From Gammaproteobacteria bacterium (lineage in GTDB: Bacteria > Pseudomonadota > Gammaproteobacteria > Natronospirales > REEB76), in the NCBI GenBank assembly GCA_027315405.1, contig DAHUYB010000093.1, forward strand, positions 29,259 to 93,258: a stretch of 64,000 nucleotides of DNA, written 5' to 3'. Both the position numbers and the translations under genes were made by a program. Every line of letters starts with the position of its first letter. The first letter of the stretch is position 1. This document shows positions 54,879 to 64,000 of the stretch, piece by piece. Under the pieces are notes generated by a model, which saw nothing but the letters and a program-made list of their open reading frames with translations, had not been told where the DNA came from and did not search any database.

Positions 54879-56504
54879 ATGACGAAAAAATTTCGCATCG
54901 TCATGGCCCAGTTGAATCTCCTGGTGGGAGACGTGCCGGGCAATGTCGAGCAGATTATCAGCGCGGCGGTTCGCAGCCGCGATGAATTACACGCCCAGCT
55001 CGTGGTATTTCCAGAACTTGCGCTGACCTCTTACCCACCCGAAGACTTGTTGTTTCATTCCGGCCTGCGACGCGAAGTGCAGGTGGGGATGCAACATTTG
55101 GCGGATGAAATACGCGGCATATCCATGTTGGTGGGTTATCCGCTGTATGAACATGGGCGCATTTATAACGTAGTCAGTTTGATAAGCGACGGCAAATTGC
55201 ACGCCACCTACCGCAAACAGGAACTTCCCAACTACAGCGTGTTTGACGAAAAACGTTACTTCACGCCCGGTGAAGAGGTCACCTTGATAGACATCGCGGG
55301 TGTTCCCATGGGGCTCAACATCTGTGAGGACATCTGGCATCCGCAACCGCCGGATCGGGCGGTGGCGGCCGGTGCACGGCTGCTGTTGATCCCCAATGCT
55401 TCACCTTTTGAGATAGGCAAACAGCAGCAACGCGAGCAGCTGTTGCGGCAGCGTGTCGCCGCGAGTGGTGTACCGATCGTGTATGTCAACCACGTCGGAG
55501 GCCAGGACGAACTGGTGTTTGATGGCGGCTCACTGGCGGTCAACGCGGATGGCAGTGTGGCGGTGCGCGCTCCCAGCTTCGAAGCGGGTCTGTATCCGGT
55601 GGATTTCAAGGTGAGCGGTCAATGCGTCGCGGCGTTATCCGGCAGTGTGCATGTCGATCGCAACGAAGAAGAAAGCGTCTATCGTGCCATTGTCCTGGGT
55701 GTGCGCGATTATGCCGGCAAGAATCACTTCAAAGGTGCCCTGGTGGGTTTGTCCGGGGGTATTGACTCGGCATTGACGCTGGCAATCGCCGTGGATGCCC
55801 TCGGCAAGGAAAATGTTTCGGCCGTGATGCTGCCCTCGCGTTATACCTCGACGCTGAGCGTGAAGGAAGCGGGGCGTCAAGCCGCCACTCTCGGTGTAGC
55901 TTGTGAAAGCATTTCCATCGAGCCGGCGTTCGAAGCATTTCGGCAGGCACTCAGGCCTGTACTCAGCCAGGGTACCGCGGGTGTTACGGAGCAAAACATC
56001 CAGGCACGCTGCCGCGGTGTGCTGCTTATGGCCGTTTCCAACCGCAGCGGCCGGCTGTTGCTGACCACCGGCAACAAAAGCGAACTGGCGGTGGGTTACG
56101 CCACCCTTTACGGCGACATGGCCGGTGGGTTTGCGCCCCTCAAGGACGCGACCAAAACGCTGGTGTACCGGCTGGCGCGCTATCGTAATGGACTGTCGCC
56201 GGTAATCCCCGAGGCCGTAATCGAACGCGCACCCTCGGCGGAACTTGCGCCTAATCAGATAGATGCGGATAGCTTGCCGCCTTACGAGGTGCTTGATTCC
56301 ATTCTCACCGCCTATGTGGAGGATGACAAAACCGTGGCGGAAATCGTGGCCTTGGGTTACGACGCGATCACCGTGAAGCAGGTGGCGAAGATGGTGCAGA
56401 ACGCCGAATATAAACGCCGCCAGTCGCCGCCGGGGGTGCGCGTGAGCCGCCGCGCCTTTGGCCGGGACCGGCGCTATCCGATCACTTCAGGTTATCGCCG
56501 TTAA
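54879..56504 (+). CDS. nadE: Glutamine-dependent NAD+ synthetase NadE
   Basis: 541 residues from ATG 54879 (MTKKFRIVMAQLNLLVGDVP). The N-terminal nitrilase-type glutaminase has the catalytic triad Glu46 (VFPELALTSYPPEDLL), Lys113 (TYRKQELPNY) and Cys149 (NICEDIWHP). The C-terminal synthetase has the PP-loop SGGIDS (292-297) and the site TTGNKSELAVGYATLYGDMAGG. It amidates nicotinic acid adenine dinucleotide using Gln. The ribosome-binding site is poor and the leader is the hairpin chain. Confidence 0.96.
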   Translation: MTKKFRIVMAQLNLLVGDVPGNVEQIISAAVRSRDELHAQLVVFPELALTSYPPEDLLFHSGLRREVQVGMQHLADEIRGISMLVGYPLYEHGRIYNVVSLISDGKLHATYRKQELPNYSVFDEKRYFTPGEEVTLIDIAGVPMGLNICEDIWHPQPPDRAVAAGARLLLIPNASPFEIGKQQQREQLLRQRVAASGVPIVYVNHVGGQDELVFDGGSLAVNADGSVAVRAPSFEAGLYPVDFKVSGQCVAALSGSVHVDRNEEESVYRAIVLGVRDYAGKNHFKGALVGLSGGIDSALTLAIAVDALGKENVSAVMLPSRYTSTLSVKEAGRQAATLGVACESISIEPAFEAFRQALRPVLSQGTAGVTEQNIQARCRGVLLMAVSNRSGRLLLTTGNKSELAVGYATLYGDMAGGFAPLKDATKTLVYRLARYRNGLSPVIPEAVIERAPSAELAPNQIDADSLPPYEVLDSILTAYVEDDKTVAEIVALGYDAITVKQVAKMVQNAEYKRRQSPPGVRVSRRAFGRDRRYPITSGYRR

Positions 56505-56511
56505 AAACAAC

Positions 56512-56566
56512 GTACTGCGTGCTGCGCAGAAAACCAGAGCGACGCAGCACGCAGTACTTTGTTTTT
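56512..56566. terminator. Bidirectional intrinsic terminator between nadE and bamD
   Basis: A perfect 15-base stem, GTACTGCGTGCTGCG (56512-56526) with CGCAGCACGCAGTAC (56543-56557). TTTGTTTTT follows on the plus strand, and on the minus strand the other side reads GTTGTTTTTAA. It serves both convergent genes; its T-run reaches the bamD stop codon. Confidence 0.92.
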
Positions 56567-57329
56567 ATGACGGGCCGTGGGGTTTGTAGTTGGGTGAGGT
56601 GCCCGGGAAGTTCGCTGCCAGCACTTTCTGCGCGCTATCAGCCAAATCGGTCAGTCCCAGTTTGCGATAGGCCGTGGCCAGTATCTGCAAAGCGTCCTTG
56701 GTGCGCGGTGCTTGCTGATAATGGTTAATGATATTGTCGGCTCGGTGTATGGCGGAAATCCAGGCGCCGCGCCGCATGTAATAATCTGCCACCGACCATT
56801 CGTAGTTGGCCAGCCGGTCGCGCAGAAATACCATGCGCTGGCGCGCATCCGCGGCATATTTGGTATCCGGGAATTTCTGCAGCAGCAGTTGGAATGCCTG
56901 GAACGATTTCTGAGCGTTGGACGGATTGCGCTGGTAGTTATCGTGGCCGAACAGGTGCATGAACGGACTTGGTGCCTGGTCGAAGTAGGCCACGCCTTTC
57001 ATGTAATAGGCGTAATCCACGTCCGAATGACGTGGATGCTCGCGGATAAAACGGTCGGCAGCATCCTCCGCAGTGTCATAGTTGCTGCTCATGTAGTTTG
57101 CGTAGATGAGATCCAGTTGCGCCTGGGTACCGTATTCATTGAAGGGGAAGCGCGCTTCCAGCGTCTGCAAGCGGCTAATGGCTGTCTTGTAGTTGCCGGC
57201 CGCCAGATTGGCCTGGATATCCTTGTAGAGCGCCGCCGCCGCCAGGGTTTCATCCTTGTTTTGCCGGGAAGCGCAGCCCGCGAGCAGCAATGCGGCCATG
57301 AAGGTCAACAGGACGAGACGAAAGCGCAT
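56565..57329 (-). CDS. bamD: Outer membrane assembly lipoprotein BamD
   Basis: 254 residues from ATG 57329 (MRFRLVLLTFMAALLLAGC, lipobox LAGC with Cys19). Five TPR-type helical pairs follow: LYKDIQANLAAGNYKTAISRL, NYDTAEDAADRFIREHPRH, SFQAFQLLLQKFPDTKYAADA and so on. It is part of the BAM complex that inserts beta-barrel proteins. It is upstream of and divergent from rluD as in E. coli, but here with an extra gene between. Confidence 0.95.
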   Translation of the reverse strand: MRFRLVLLTFMAALLLAGCASRQNKDETLAAAALYKDIQANLAAGNYKTAISRLQTLEARFPFNEYGTQAQLDLIYANYMSSNYDTAEDAADRFIREHPRHSDVDYAYYMKGVAYFDQAPSPFMHLFGHDNYQRNPSNAQKSFQAFQLLLQKFPDTKYAADARQRMVFLRDRLANYEWSVADYYMRRGAWISAIHRADNIINHYQQAPRTKDALQILATAYRKLGLTDLADSAQKVLAANFPGTSPNYKPHGPS

Positions 57330-57501
57330 GCTGGGGCAATCCTGACGGGGTGACAATCGCAAGTGGCGGCAAGTATAACGTAAACAAGTGTTAAGCGTAT
57401 GTCGCGCGGCCTTTGTAGACCGCGAGGGCAGGGAAGGTGGTTATTCCCGGACGCAGCTCGACTTTCCAGATGCCACCTCCAGTCGATCTTCACCTGTCTC
57501 T

Positions 57502-57945
57502 TCACATCAGGTCATAGATAGGCAAGTTATAGAAGAAATATACAAGCGCCATGCCGGGCTTTGTCGGCAAGGCGTTGAATTTATCCGCAGCCTTCGTCGT
57601 TTGTTTGATGATGATGTTTTGAATCATGTAGGCTGGTTTTTGTATCACTTGGAAATAGTATGTCTTGCCTGGTTCCAGGTTAACGGTGGTGGTGATGCCG
57701 TTGCCCCTATAGGTTCCTGAGTAATTGAACATGCCGGTAAAATCATGGCTGCCGGGGTATAGGTACGCCCAGCAGTATCGGCCGTTGTAGAGTGAACATA
57801 TCCGGGAGCCATGCTGGTCGCCGCTCAAGACTATGATCTGCGAGGCGGTACGGATATAACCCTGGCTGGTGCGAACTTCATCGGGCGTCATACACCCCAC
57901 AAGAAATAAAACCATAAAAAGCGGAATTAGTCTTGCAGATTTCAT
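57502..57945 (-). CDS. Small uncharacterised lipoprotein
   Basis: 147 residues from ATG 57945, with AAAGGG upstream; a GTG- or ATG-initiated extension to 57969 is less likely. The signal peptide ends in the lipobox LVGC. The mature part is rich in aromatic residues (RICSLYNGRYCWAYLYPGSHDF, YYFQVIQKPAYMIQN) and includes VNLEPGKTYYFQV, reminiscent of the beta-sandwich proteins in which a PEGG-type loop is followed by Y-x-L. No family is recognised. It is A+T-richer than neighbours and interrupts the conserved bamD-rluD pair. Confidence 0.65.
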   Translation of the reverse strand: MKSARLIPLFMVLFLVGCMTPDEVRTSQGYIRTASQIIVLSGDQHGSRICSLYNGRYCWAYLYPGSHDFTGMFNYSGTYRGNGITTTVNLEPGKTYYFQVIQKPAYMIQNIIIKQTTKAADKFNALPTKPGMALVYFFYNLPIYDLM

Positions 57946-58100
57946 GACAATGCCCTTTATGGTAATCAAGCCATGGCGCGCATCTTACCCCTTCGGTTTC
58001 AATTCGGTAATTCCGCCGGCTATCCACCGGAGAGGGGTAACTCCAGCGAGTTTGTTGGGTTTTGCGGATATAACGTAAACTGCCGTTATCCTTGCAGGTT

Positions 58101-59081
58101 ATGGCGCTAATGAACCGACGTGCGGTCAAAGAATGCCTGATTCCGGTTGAGCTGGCCGGACAACGCTTTGACCTGGCGCTCGCGCATCTGTTCCCGGAAT
58201 ATTCCCGCAGCCGCCTGACGCGCTGGGTACGCGCTGGCCATGTGCTTTTGGATGAACGTGCGCCGCGGCCGCGGGATTCCGTCATGGCGGGCCAGCGGGT
58301 TCGCCTGACGCTGGTGGAGGAAGCGCTTACGGAAGTGGTACCCGAGCACTTACCCCTGGATATCGTGTTCGAGGATGCGGCCCTCATCATCGTCAACAAA
58401 CCTGCGGGCCTGGTGGTGCATCCCGGCGCCGGCAACCCGGCCGGCACGCTGCAAAATGCACTGCTGGCCTACGCACCGGAACTGCTGCATGTGCCGCGTT
58501 GTGGCCTGGTGCACCGGCTCGACAAGGACACCTCGGGGCTGCTGGCGGTGGCGCGCACGCTGGAAGCCCATACCCAACTGGTAGCGGCGCTGGCGGCGCG
58601 CGAGTTCGAGCGCGAATACGAGGCACTGGTGAATGGTGTCATGACCGGCGGCGGCAGCGTGGACGCACCCATCGCGCGCCATGGTGTGGACCGCAAGCGC
58701 ATGAGCGTGCGCGAAGGCGGGCGCGCGGCCGTGACCCACTATCGCGTCATCCAGCGCTTCCGCGCTCACACCCATGTGTCCGTGAATTTGGAGACCGGCC
58801 GCACCCATCAGATTCGCGTGCACCTGACCCACATTCACTATCCGCTGGTGGGCGATCCGGTCTATGGCCGGCGGCTGATGATCCCCGCGGATGCCATCGT
58901 CAGCTTGAGCGAGGAATTGCGCAGTTTCAAGCGCCAGGCTTTGCATGCGCGCCGGCTTGGTCTTGCGCACCCCGTCAGCGGCGAATTCATGCGCTGGGAA
59001 GCCCCGCTGCCTGAGGACATGCAGCGCCTGCTGCAGGCGCTCGACAGGGATTTGCGCCGGCATTCCAGCCATGCGGGATGA
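58101..59081 (+). CDS. rluD: 23S rRNA pseudouridine(1911/1915/1917) synthase RluD
   Basis: 326 residues from ATG 58101; TTG 58092 and ATG 58110 are in frame. An S4 RNA-binding domain (about 15-75, RFDLALAHLFPEYSRSRLTRWVRAGHVLLDE) is followed by the synthase domain with IIVNKPAGLVVHPG, the catalytic Asp in GLVHRLDKDTSGLL, and NLETGRTHQIRVHL. It modifies helix 69 of 23S rRNA. The gene overlaps pgeF by 11 bases. Confidence 0.95.
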   Translation: MALMNRRAVKECLIPVELAGQRFDLALAHLFPEYSRSRLTRWVRAGHVLLDERAPRPRDSVMAGQRVRLTLVEEALTEVVPEHLPLDIVFEDAALIIVNKPAGLVVHPGAGNPAGTLQNALLAYAPELLHVPRCGLVHRLDKDTSGLLAVARTLEAHTQLVAALAAREFEREYEALVNGVMTGGGSVDAPIARHGVDRKRMSVREGGRAAVTHYRVIQRFRAHTHVSVNLETGRTHQIRVHLTHIHYPLVGDPVYGRRLMIPADAIVSLSEELRSFKRQALHARRLGLAHPVSGEFMRWEAPLPEDMQRLLQALDRDLRRHSSHAG

Positions 59082-59883
59082 ATGGATCGTTCCTGATTGG
59101 CCGGCACCCGCGAAGGTGCGGGCTGTGAGTACCACGCGTACGGGTGGCGTGAGCAGCGGCGTGTATGCCTCGTTGAATCTTGGTTTGCACGTGGGCGATG
59201 CAGCGGAATCCGTGGCCGAAAACCGGCGACGTTTGTGTGCCGAGCTTGATCTTCATAAACAACCACGCTGGTTGAAACAGATACACGGCGCGCATGTGGC
59301 GACGATCGGACATCTCAAAAATCCCCTCTCCCCCACAGCTGCGGGGGCGAGGGGCAGGGTGAGGGGGAGTGCTCAAGCGACGCAAGCGGGTAATCTCGAG
59401 GCGACTGCCGATGCCGCAATAACACAATCCACTGATGAAGTCTGCGCCATCATGACGGCCGATTGCCTGCCGGTACTGTTCTGTGACCGCACGGGTCACA
59501 CAGTAGCCGCCGCGCACGCGGGGTGGCGCGGCCTGGTTACCGGCATACTGGAGGCCACCATTGCCGCTATGCAGACTTCGCCGGAAGAAATTCTCGCCTG
59601 GCTCGGCCCCGCCATCGGGCCGGAAGCGTATGCGGTGGGCGATGAGGTATACACGGCGCTGGTCAGGGCGCAGGCGGATGCGGAGCAGGCCTTTGAACCG
59701 GCGCATCCGGGCAAATGGATGTGCGATTTGTACCTGATCGCCAGCCAGCGCCTGCGGCGCGCCGGCGTACACCGGATTTACGGCGGCGGGTTTTGCACTT
59801 ATACAGATCGTGAGCGGTTTTTTTCTTATCGCCGTGACGGCGAGTGTGGACGCATGGCGAGTTTGATTTGGCTTCAAAATTGA
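59071..59883 (+). CDS. pgeF: Peptidoglycan editing factor PgeF (YfiH) with in-frame repeat insertion
   Basis: 270 residues from ATG 59071. FSTRxGG-like VSTTRTGGVSSGVYASLNLG, WLKQIHGAHV (His), MTADCLPVLFCDR (Cys132) and VAAAHAGWRGL (His149) are the conserved copper/zinc-type site of the multicopper polyphenol oxidase family. E. coli PgeF cleaves wrongly incorporated L-Ser from UDP-MurNAc-peptides. Between the HG and ADA blocks, residues about 81-111 are an insertion of some 25 residues absent from E. coli YfiH, encoded by a GC-rich hairpin repeat. The frame is preserved. It follows rluD as in E. coli. Confidence 0.93.
   Translation: MRDEWIVPDWPAPAKVRAVSTTRTGGVSSGVYASLNLGLHVGDAAESVAENRRRLCAELDLHKQPRWLKQIHGAHVATIGHLKNPLSPTAAGARGRVRGSAQATQAGNLEATADAAITQSTDEVCAIMTADCLPVLFCDRTGHTVAAAHAGWRGLVTGILEATIAAMQTSPEEILAWLGPAIGPEAYAVGDEVYTALVRAQADAEQAFEPAHPGKWMCDLYLIASQRLRRAGVHRIYGGGFCTYTDRERFFSYRRDGECGRMASLIWLQN
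59321..59367 (+). repeat. GC-rich intergenic-type repeat inside the pgeF coding sequence
   Basis: CCCCTCTCCCCC-acagctgc-GGGGGCGAGGGG, then GGGTGAGGGGG. The same core occurs between genes at 53287-53323 and partly at 33156-33176. Confidence 0.8.
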
Positions 59884-59914
59884 AATTTTGAACCGCTACA
59901 TCGCGCAATTTTCC

Positions 59915-60215
59915 GTCATGTCGGCGAAGGCCGGCATCCAGCATTTGCGGCCGAAAGCCGGAATCCAGTCAAAGAACGTTGAGCGGCTTCGCCGCGTGAA
60001 TTTGTTGCGGGTTCGCGCACCCGCGGGCGTGGCATTTTCCTTGAACGAGCAAGGAAAGTGCCCAAAGGAACTCGCCGGGGGAATGGTTTTGGTGACTTTT
60101 GCCGAAACAAAAGTCACTCGGCCTCCGGTCCGGGAACCGGTATAAATGCACGCGGCGAAATCGCTCATTATTGTTTGACTGGATTCCCGACTGCGCGGGA
60201 ATGACGGGGATGGAT
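59915..60215. mobile_element. MITE-like element with imperfect terminal inverted repeats
   Basis: The 393 bases between pgeF and the ABC-F gene contain no gene. Arms of 44 bases (59960-60003 and 60144-60187) are inverted repeats with 37 matches by eye, both beginning GGAATCCAGTCAAA from the outside. GTCAT sequences and ATTCCCG-actg-CGCGGGAAT lie at the outer edges. The centre holds GTGACTTTTG (60092-60101) / CAAAAGTCAC (60108-60117), also found at 54727-54827. It has no coding capacity. Confidence 0.6.
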
Positions 60216-60276
60216 GGTGGGGCCACTCACCATTCTTCGACTTCGGCGCTAGGCGCCTACGCCCAGAACGAACGGG

Positions 60277-62208
60277 TTAAGTGATCTGTTCCATATGCTC
60301 ATGCACTTCCAACCACCTTGCTTCAACATCCGCTAGCCTGTCATTAACTTGCGCCTGCTCCCGCAAACTCTCGGTCAACAACGGCTTGTTCCTGTTTTCA
60401 TACGTCGCCGGGTCAGCCAGCACGGCCTCAAGCCGGGCCTTTTCTGCGCTGTGCCGCTCCAGCTCCTTGTCGAGTTTGGCTAATTCCGTTTGCAACGGCT
60501 TGCGCTGTTGCGCCAGCCGCTGGCGCGTTTGAGCCTCGCTGCGGCGTTGCTCCCTGCGGTTGCAGGCAGTGGCGGCGTTGTCCGCACGCAGGTGCGCGCG
60601 TATTTGCGTCGTCGCCCGTTTGGCTGCCGCCTGTTGCAGCAACCATACACGGTAGTCGTCCAGGTCGCCGTCGAAGGCTTGCAGCGTGCCGTGGCCCACC
60701 AGCATGAATTGTTCGGTGCTGGCGCGTAGCAGATGCCGGTCATGGGAAACCAGCAGCAGCGTACCTTCGAATTGCGCCAGCGCCAGGGTCAATGCATAAC
60801 GTGTCTCCAGGTCCAGGTTATTGGTGGGTTCGTCCAGCAGCAGCAGATTGGGCTGTTGCCAGATAATAAGCGCCAGCGCGAGGCGCGCCTTCTCGCCGCC
60901 GGAAAATGGGCCTACCGGTGTGCGCACCATATCGCCGCGGAAATTGAAACTACCCAGGAAGTCGCGCAGCTCTTGCTCGCCTGTGTCGGGCGCGATACGC
61001 GACAGGTGCAGCAGTGCCGAGGCTTCCGGGTGCAAGGTCTCCAATTGATGCTGGGCGAAGTAGCCGATGCGCAGTCCCTTGCCGCGCCGTATCTCGCCCG
61101 CCAGTGGCGCGAGCGTGCCGGCCAGGGTCTTCACCAGCGTGGATTTGCCCTGGCCGTTGGCACCCAGCAGGCCGATACGTTGGCCGTCCTGAATGGACAG
61201 GTTCACGTCACTCAACACGCTGCGCTCGCCATTGGGCAGGTGGTAGCCGCAGCCCACATCCTCCAGCACCAGCATCGGGTTGGGCACGGAAAGCGGCACA
61301 CGGAAACTGAAGCTGAATGCCGAGGCCGCGTGCACCGGCACGACGCGTTCCAGTTTTTCCAGTGCCTTGATACGGCTCTGGGCCTGGCGTGCCTTGGTGG
61401 CTTTGTACCGGAACCGGTCGATGTAACTCTGCAGATGGCCGATGTGTTTCTGCTGCTTTTCGAACGCCGCCTGCTGCAATGCCAGCTGTGCGGCGCGCTG
61501 CATCTCGAACTGGCTGTAGTTGCCGTGGTAGCGTTTGATGCGCTGCGCATCAATGTGCAAGATCACATCGCAGACACTGTCCAGGAATTCGCGATCATGA
61601 GAGATGACCATGAGAGTACCGGGATAGCGTTGCAGCCAAGCTTCCAGCCAGACAATGGCATCCAGGTCCAGGTGGTTGGTGGGTTCATCCAGCAACAGCA
61701 GATCGGAGGGACACATGAGCGCCTGCGCCAGGTTCAGGCGCATGCGCCAGCCCCCGGAGAAACCGGTCACCAGTTGGCGGGTTTCGGCGAGGGTGAAACC
61801 CAGTCCCAGCAGCAAGGTTTCGGCGCGCGCCGGCGCGGTGTAGCCGTCCGCATCGGCGAATTCAGCATGAGCTTGGGCTTCGGCGTGTCCGTCATGGGAG
61901 ATTTGGGCGGCAGCGATGCGCGCTTCGGCGGCGCGCAATCGGGTGTCGCCGTCCAGGGCATAATCGAGCGCCGTGCGCGGTAACGTCGGGATATCCTGCA
62001 GCACATGCGCAACGCGCCAGGACGGCGGTAGGGCAACGCTGCCGCCATCGGGATGCAATTCGCCGCGCAGCAAGCTGAACAGCGTGGATTTGCCGCTGCC
62101 GTTGGTACCCACCAGACCCGCCTTCTCGCCGCTATGCAGTACGGCAAGCGCCTGTTCGAACAGGACCTTGGTGCCGCGCTGCAGCGAGAGGGATTCAATG
62201 CGTATCAA
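60277..62208 (-). CDS. ABC-F family ATPase, YheS type
   Basis: 643 residues from TTG 62208 (MIRIESLSLQRG). Two ATP-binding cassettes: Walker A VGTNGSGKST (about 33-42) and GANGQGKST (about 340-350), with signatures SGGWRMRLNLAQALM and SGGEKARLALALI, and Walker B LLLLDEPTNHLDLDA and LLLLDEPTNNLDLE. The linker between cassettes is the ABC-F arm (LQSYIDRFRYKATKARQAQSRIKALEK). A charged coiled-coil tail (about 540-640) follows. It has no membrane domain. ABC-F proteins bind the ribosomal E site; YheS is the closest E. coli type by architecture and tail. Confidence 0.9.
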   Translation of the reverse strand: MIRIESLSLQRGTKVLFEQALAVLHSGEKAGLVGTNGSGKSTLFSLLRGELHPDGGSVALPPSWRVAHVLQDIPTLPRTALDYALDGDTRLRAAEARIAAAQISHDGHAEAQAHAEFADADGYTAPARAETLLLGLGFTLAETRQLVTGFSGGWRMRLNLAQALMCPSDLLLLDEPTNHLDLDAIVWLEAWLQRYPGTLMVISHDREFLDSVCDVILHIDAQRIKRYHGNYSQFEMQRAAQLALQQAAFEKQQKHIGHLQSYIDRFRYKATKARQAQSRIKALEKLERVVPVHAASAFSFSFRVPLSVPNPMLVLEDVGCGYHLPNGERSVLSDVNLSIQDGQRIGLLGANGQGKSTLVKTLAGTLAPLAGEIRRGKGLRIGYFAQHQLETLHPEASALLHLSRIAPDTGEQELRDFLGSFNFRGDMVRTPVGPFSGGEKARLALALIIWQQPNLLLLDEPTNNLDLETRYALTLALAQFEGTLLLVSHDRHLLRASTEQFMLVGHGTLQAFDGDLDDYRVWLLQQAAAKRATTQIRAHLRADNAATACNRREQRRSEAQTRQRLAQQRKPLQTELAKLDKELERHSAEKARLEAVLADPATYENRNKPLLTESLREQAQVNDRLADVEARWLEVHEHMEQIT

Positions 62209-62411
62209 GTGATGTCAGCTCTGTCGATCCCCCGAGCGGGAACCGTGGGGGCGCAGGATTGTACGCTGCAACGGCTGCCACTGGAACCGCGGGCTGGGCA
62301 AAGGCGCGGATGAGTCTGCATGAATTGGCCGCGGCTGTTGGCCGGCGCCGCCTTTGACCCTCATCGCCGCCGGCATCGGCCTTATTTACCGAGTACAGCG
62401 GCTCATCGGCG

Positions 62412-62439
62412 GTTGAAAAACTGCGCACTTCCCCCATCT
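62412..62439 (+). promoter_or_regulatory. Sigma-32-type heat-shock promoter of clpB
   Basis: GTTGAAA (62412-62418), 13 bases, CCCCATCT (62432-62439): matches CTTGAAA-N11-16-CCCCATNT at all but one position. Transcription would start near 62446, about 32 bases before clpB. The remaining intergenic DNA (62209-62411) shows nothing I can name. Confidence 0.9.
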
Positions 62440-62477
62440 CAGGCGTAAGCTTTAACGCTAGTTGATGGGGTCTTTAC

Positions 62478-64000
<1,523 letters not shown>

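Noticed and set aside
54496..54882. 128-codon open frame across the hairpin chain upstream of nadE
   Set aside because: Its codons follow the repeat hairpins; the composition is Arg-rich and no homologous shape is seen.
60733..61983. Open frame of 416 codons antisense to the ABC-F gene
   Set aside because: Gln/His-rich shadow of the ABC-F reading frame with no start signal or motif.

Overview
The window is a stretch of a moderately GC-rich gammaproteobacterial chromosome. This rests on gene content and order: lpoA-yraN-diaA divergent from rsmI, rnpB upstream of mraZ, the division and cell wall (dcw) cluster through lpxC, secA followed by a Nudix/TMP-synthase fusion, pilB-pilC-pilD-coaE-zapD-yacG, pilS-pilR, sucCD, and bamD divergent from rluD-pgeF-clpB. 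LpoA, ZapD and YacG are typical of this class. The genus cannot be named from the sequence alone.

Layout. 1-1.5 kb: the end of a macrodomain gene, a broken REP-associated transposase with its REP sequences, and an orphan lipoprotein. 1.5-7.4 kb: a minus-strand operon (lpoA, yraN, diaA-like SIS protein, FAD-linked oxidase), then rsmI and a methyltransferase. 7.5-25.1 kb: RNase P RNA and the dcw operon from mraZ to lpxC, with mostly 4-base start/stop overlaps. It has no murB or ddl between murC and ftsQ, and an odd insertion sits at the murG start. 25.2-30.8 kb: dciA, an M23 peptidase, secA, the Nudix/ThiE-like fusion and yacG. 30.8-36.3 kb: zapD, coaE and the type IV pilus core pilD, pilC, pilB. 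36.6-40.8 kb: a small surface-sugar group (flippase, epimerase-like protein, glycosyltransferase) and a VapBC module. 41-52 kb: a pilin locus with two tandem pilin genes, each with a sigma-54 promoter, two large GT-C membrane proteins resembling TMTC glycosyltransferases, a second RAYT with a different REP family, a duplicated pilR 3' end bracketing a HigBA-type module, and intact pilR and pilS. 52-64 kb: sucCD, nadE, bamD, a small lipoprotein, rluD, pgeF, an ABC-F ATPase and the start of clpB behind a sigma-32-type promoter.

How the genes work together. The dcw block makes lipid II (MurC-MurF, MraY, MurG) and the FtsZ/FtsA/FtsQ/FtsL/FtsW/FtsI divisome. LpoA, ZapD and the M23 peptidase belong to the same envelope process. 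PilS-PilR with sigma-54 should drive both pilins, which PilD processes and PilB/PilC assemble. The GT-C pair is a candidate pilin-modification system.

The accessory DNA is unusually rich in structured repeats: two REP/RAYT families, a three-hairpin module with constant loops and compensated stems (43.1 and 54.5 kb), a MITE-like element at 60 kb, and a GC-rich intergenic repeat that has entered the pgeF coding sequence in frame. No tRNA, CRISPR array, prophage or classical insertion sequence was seen.
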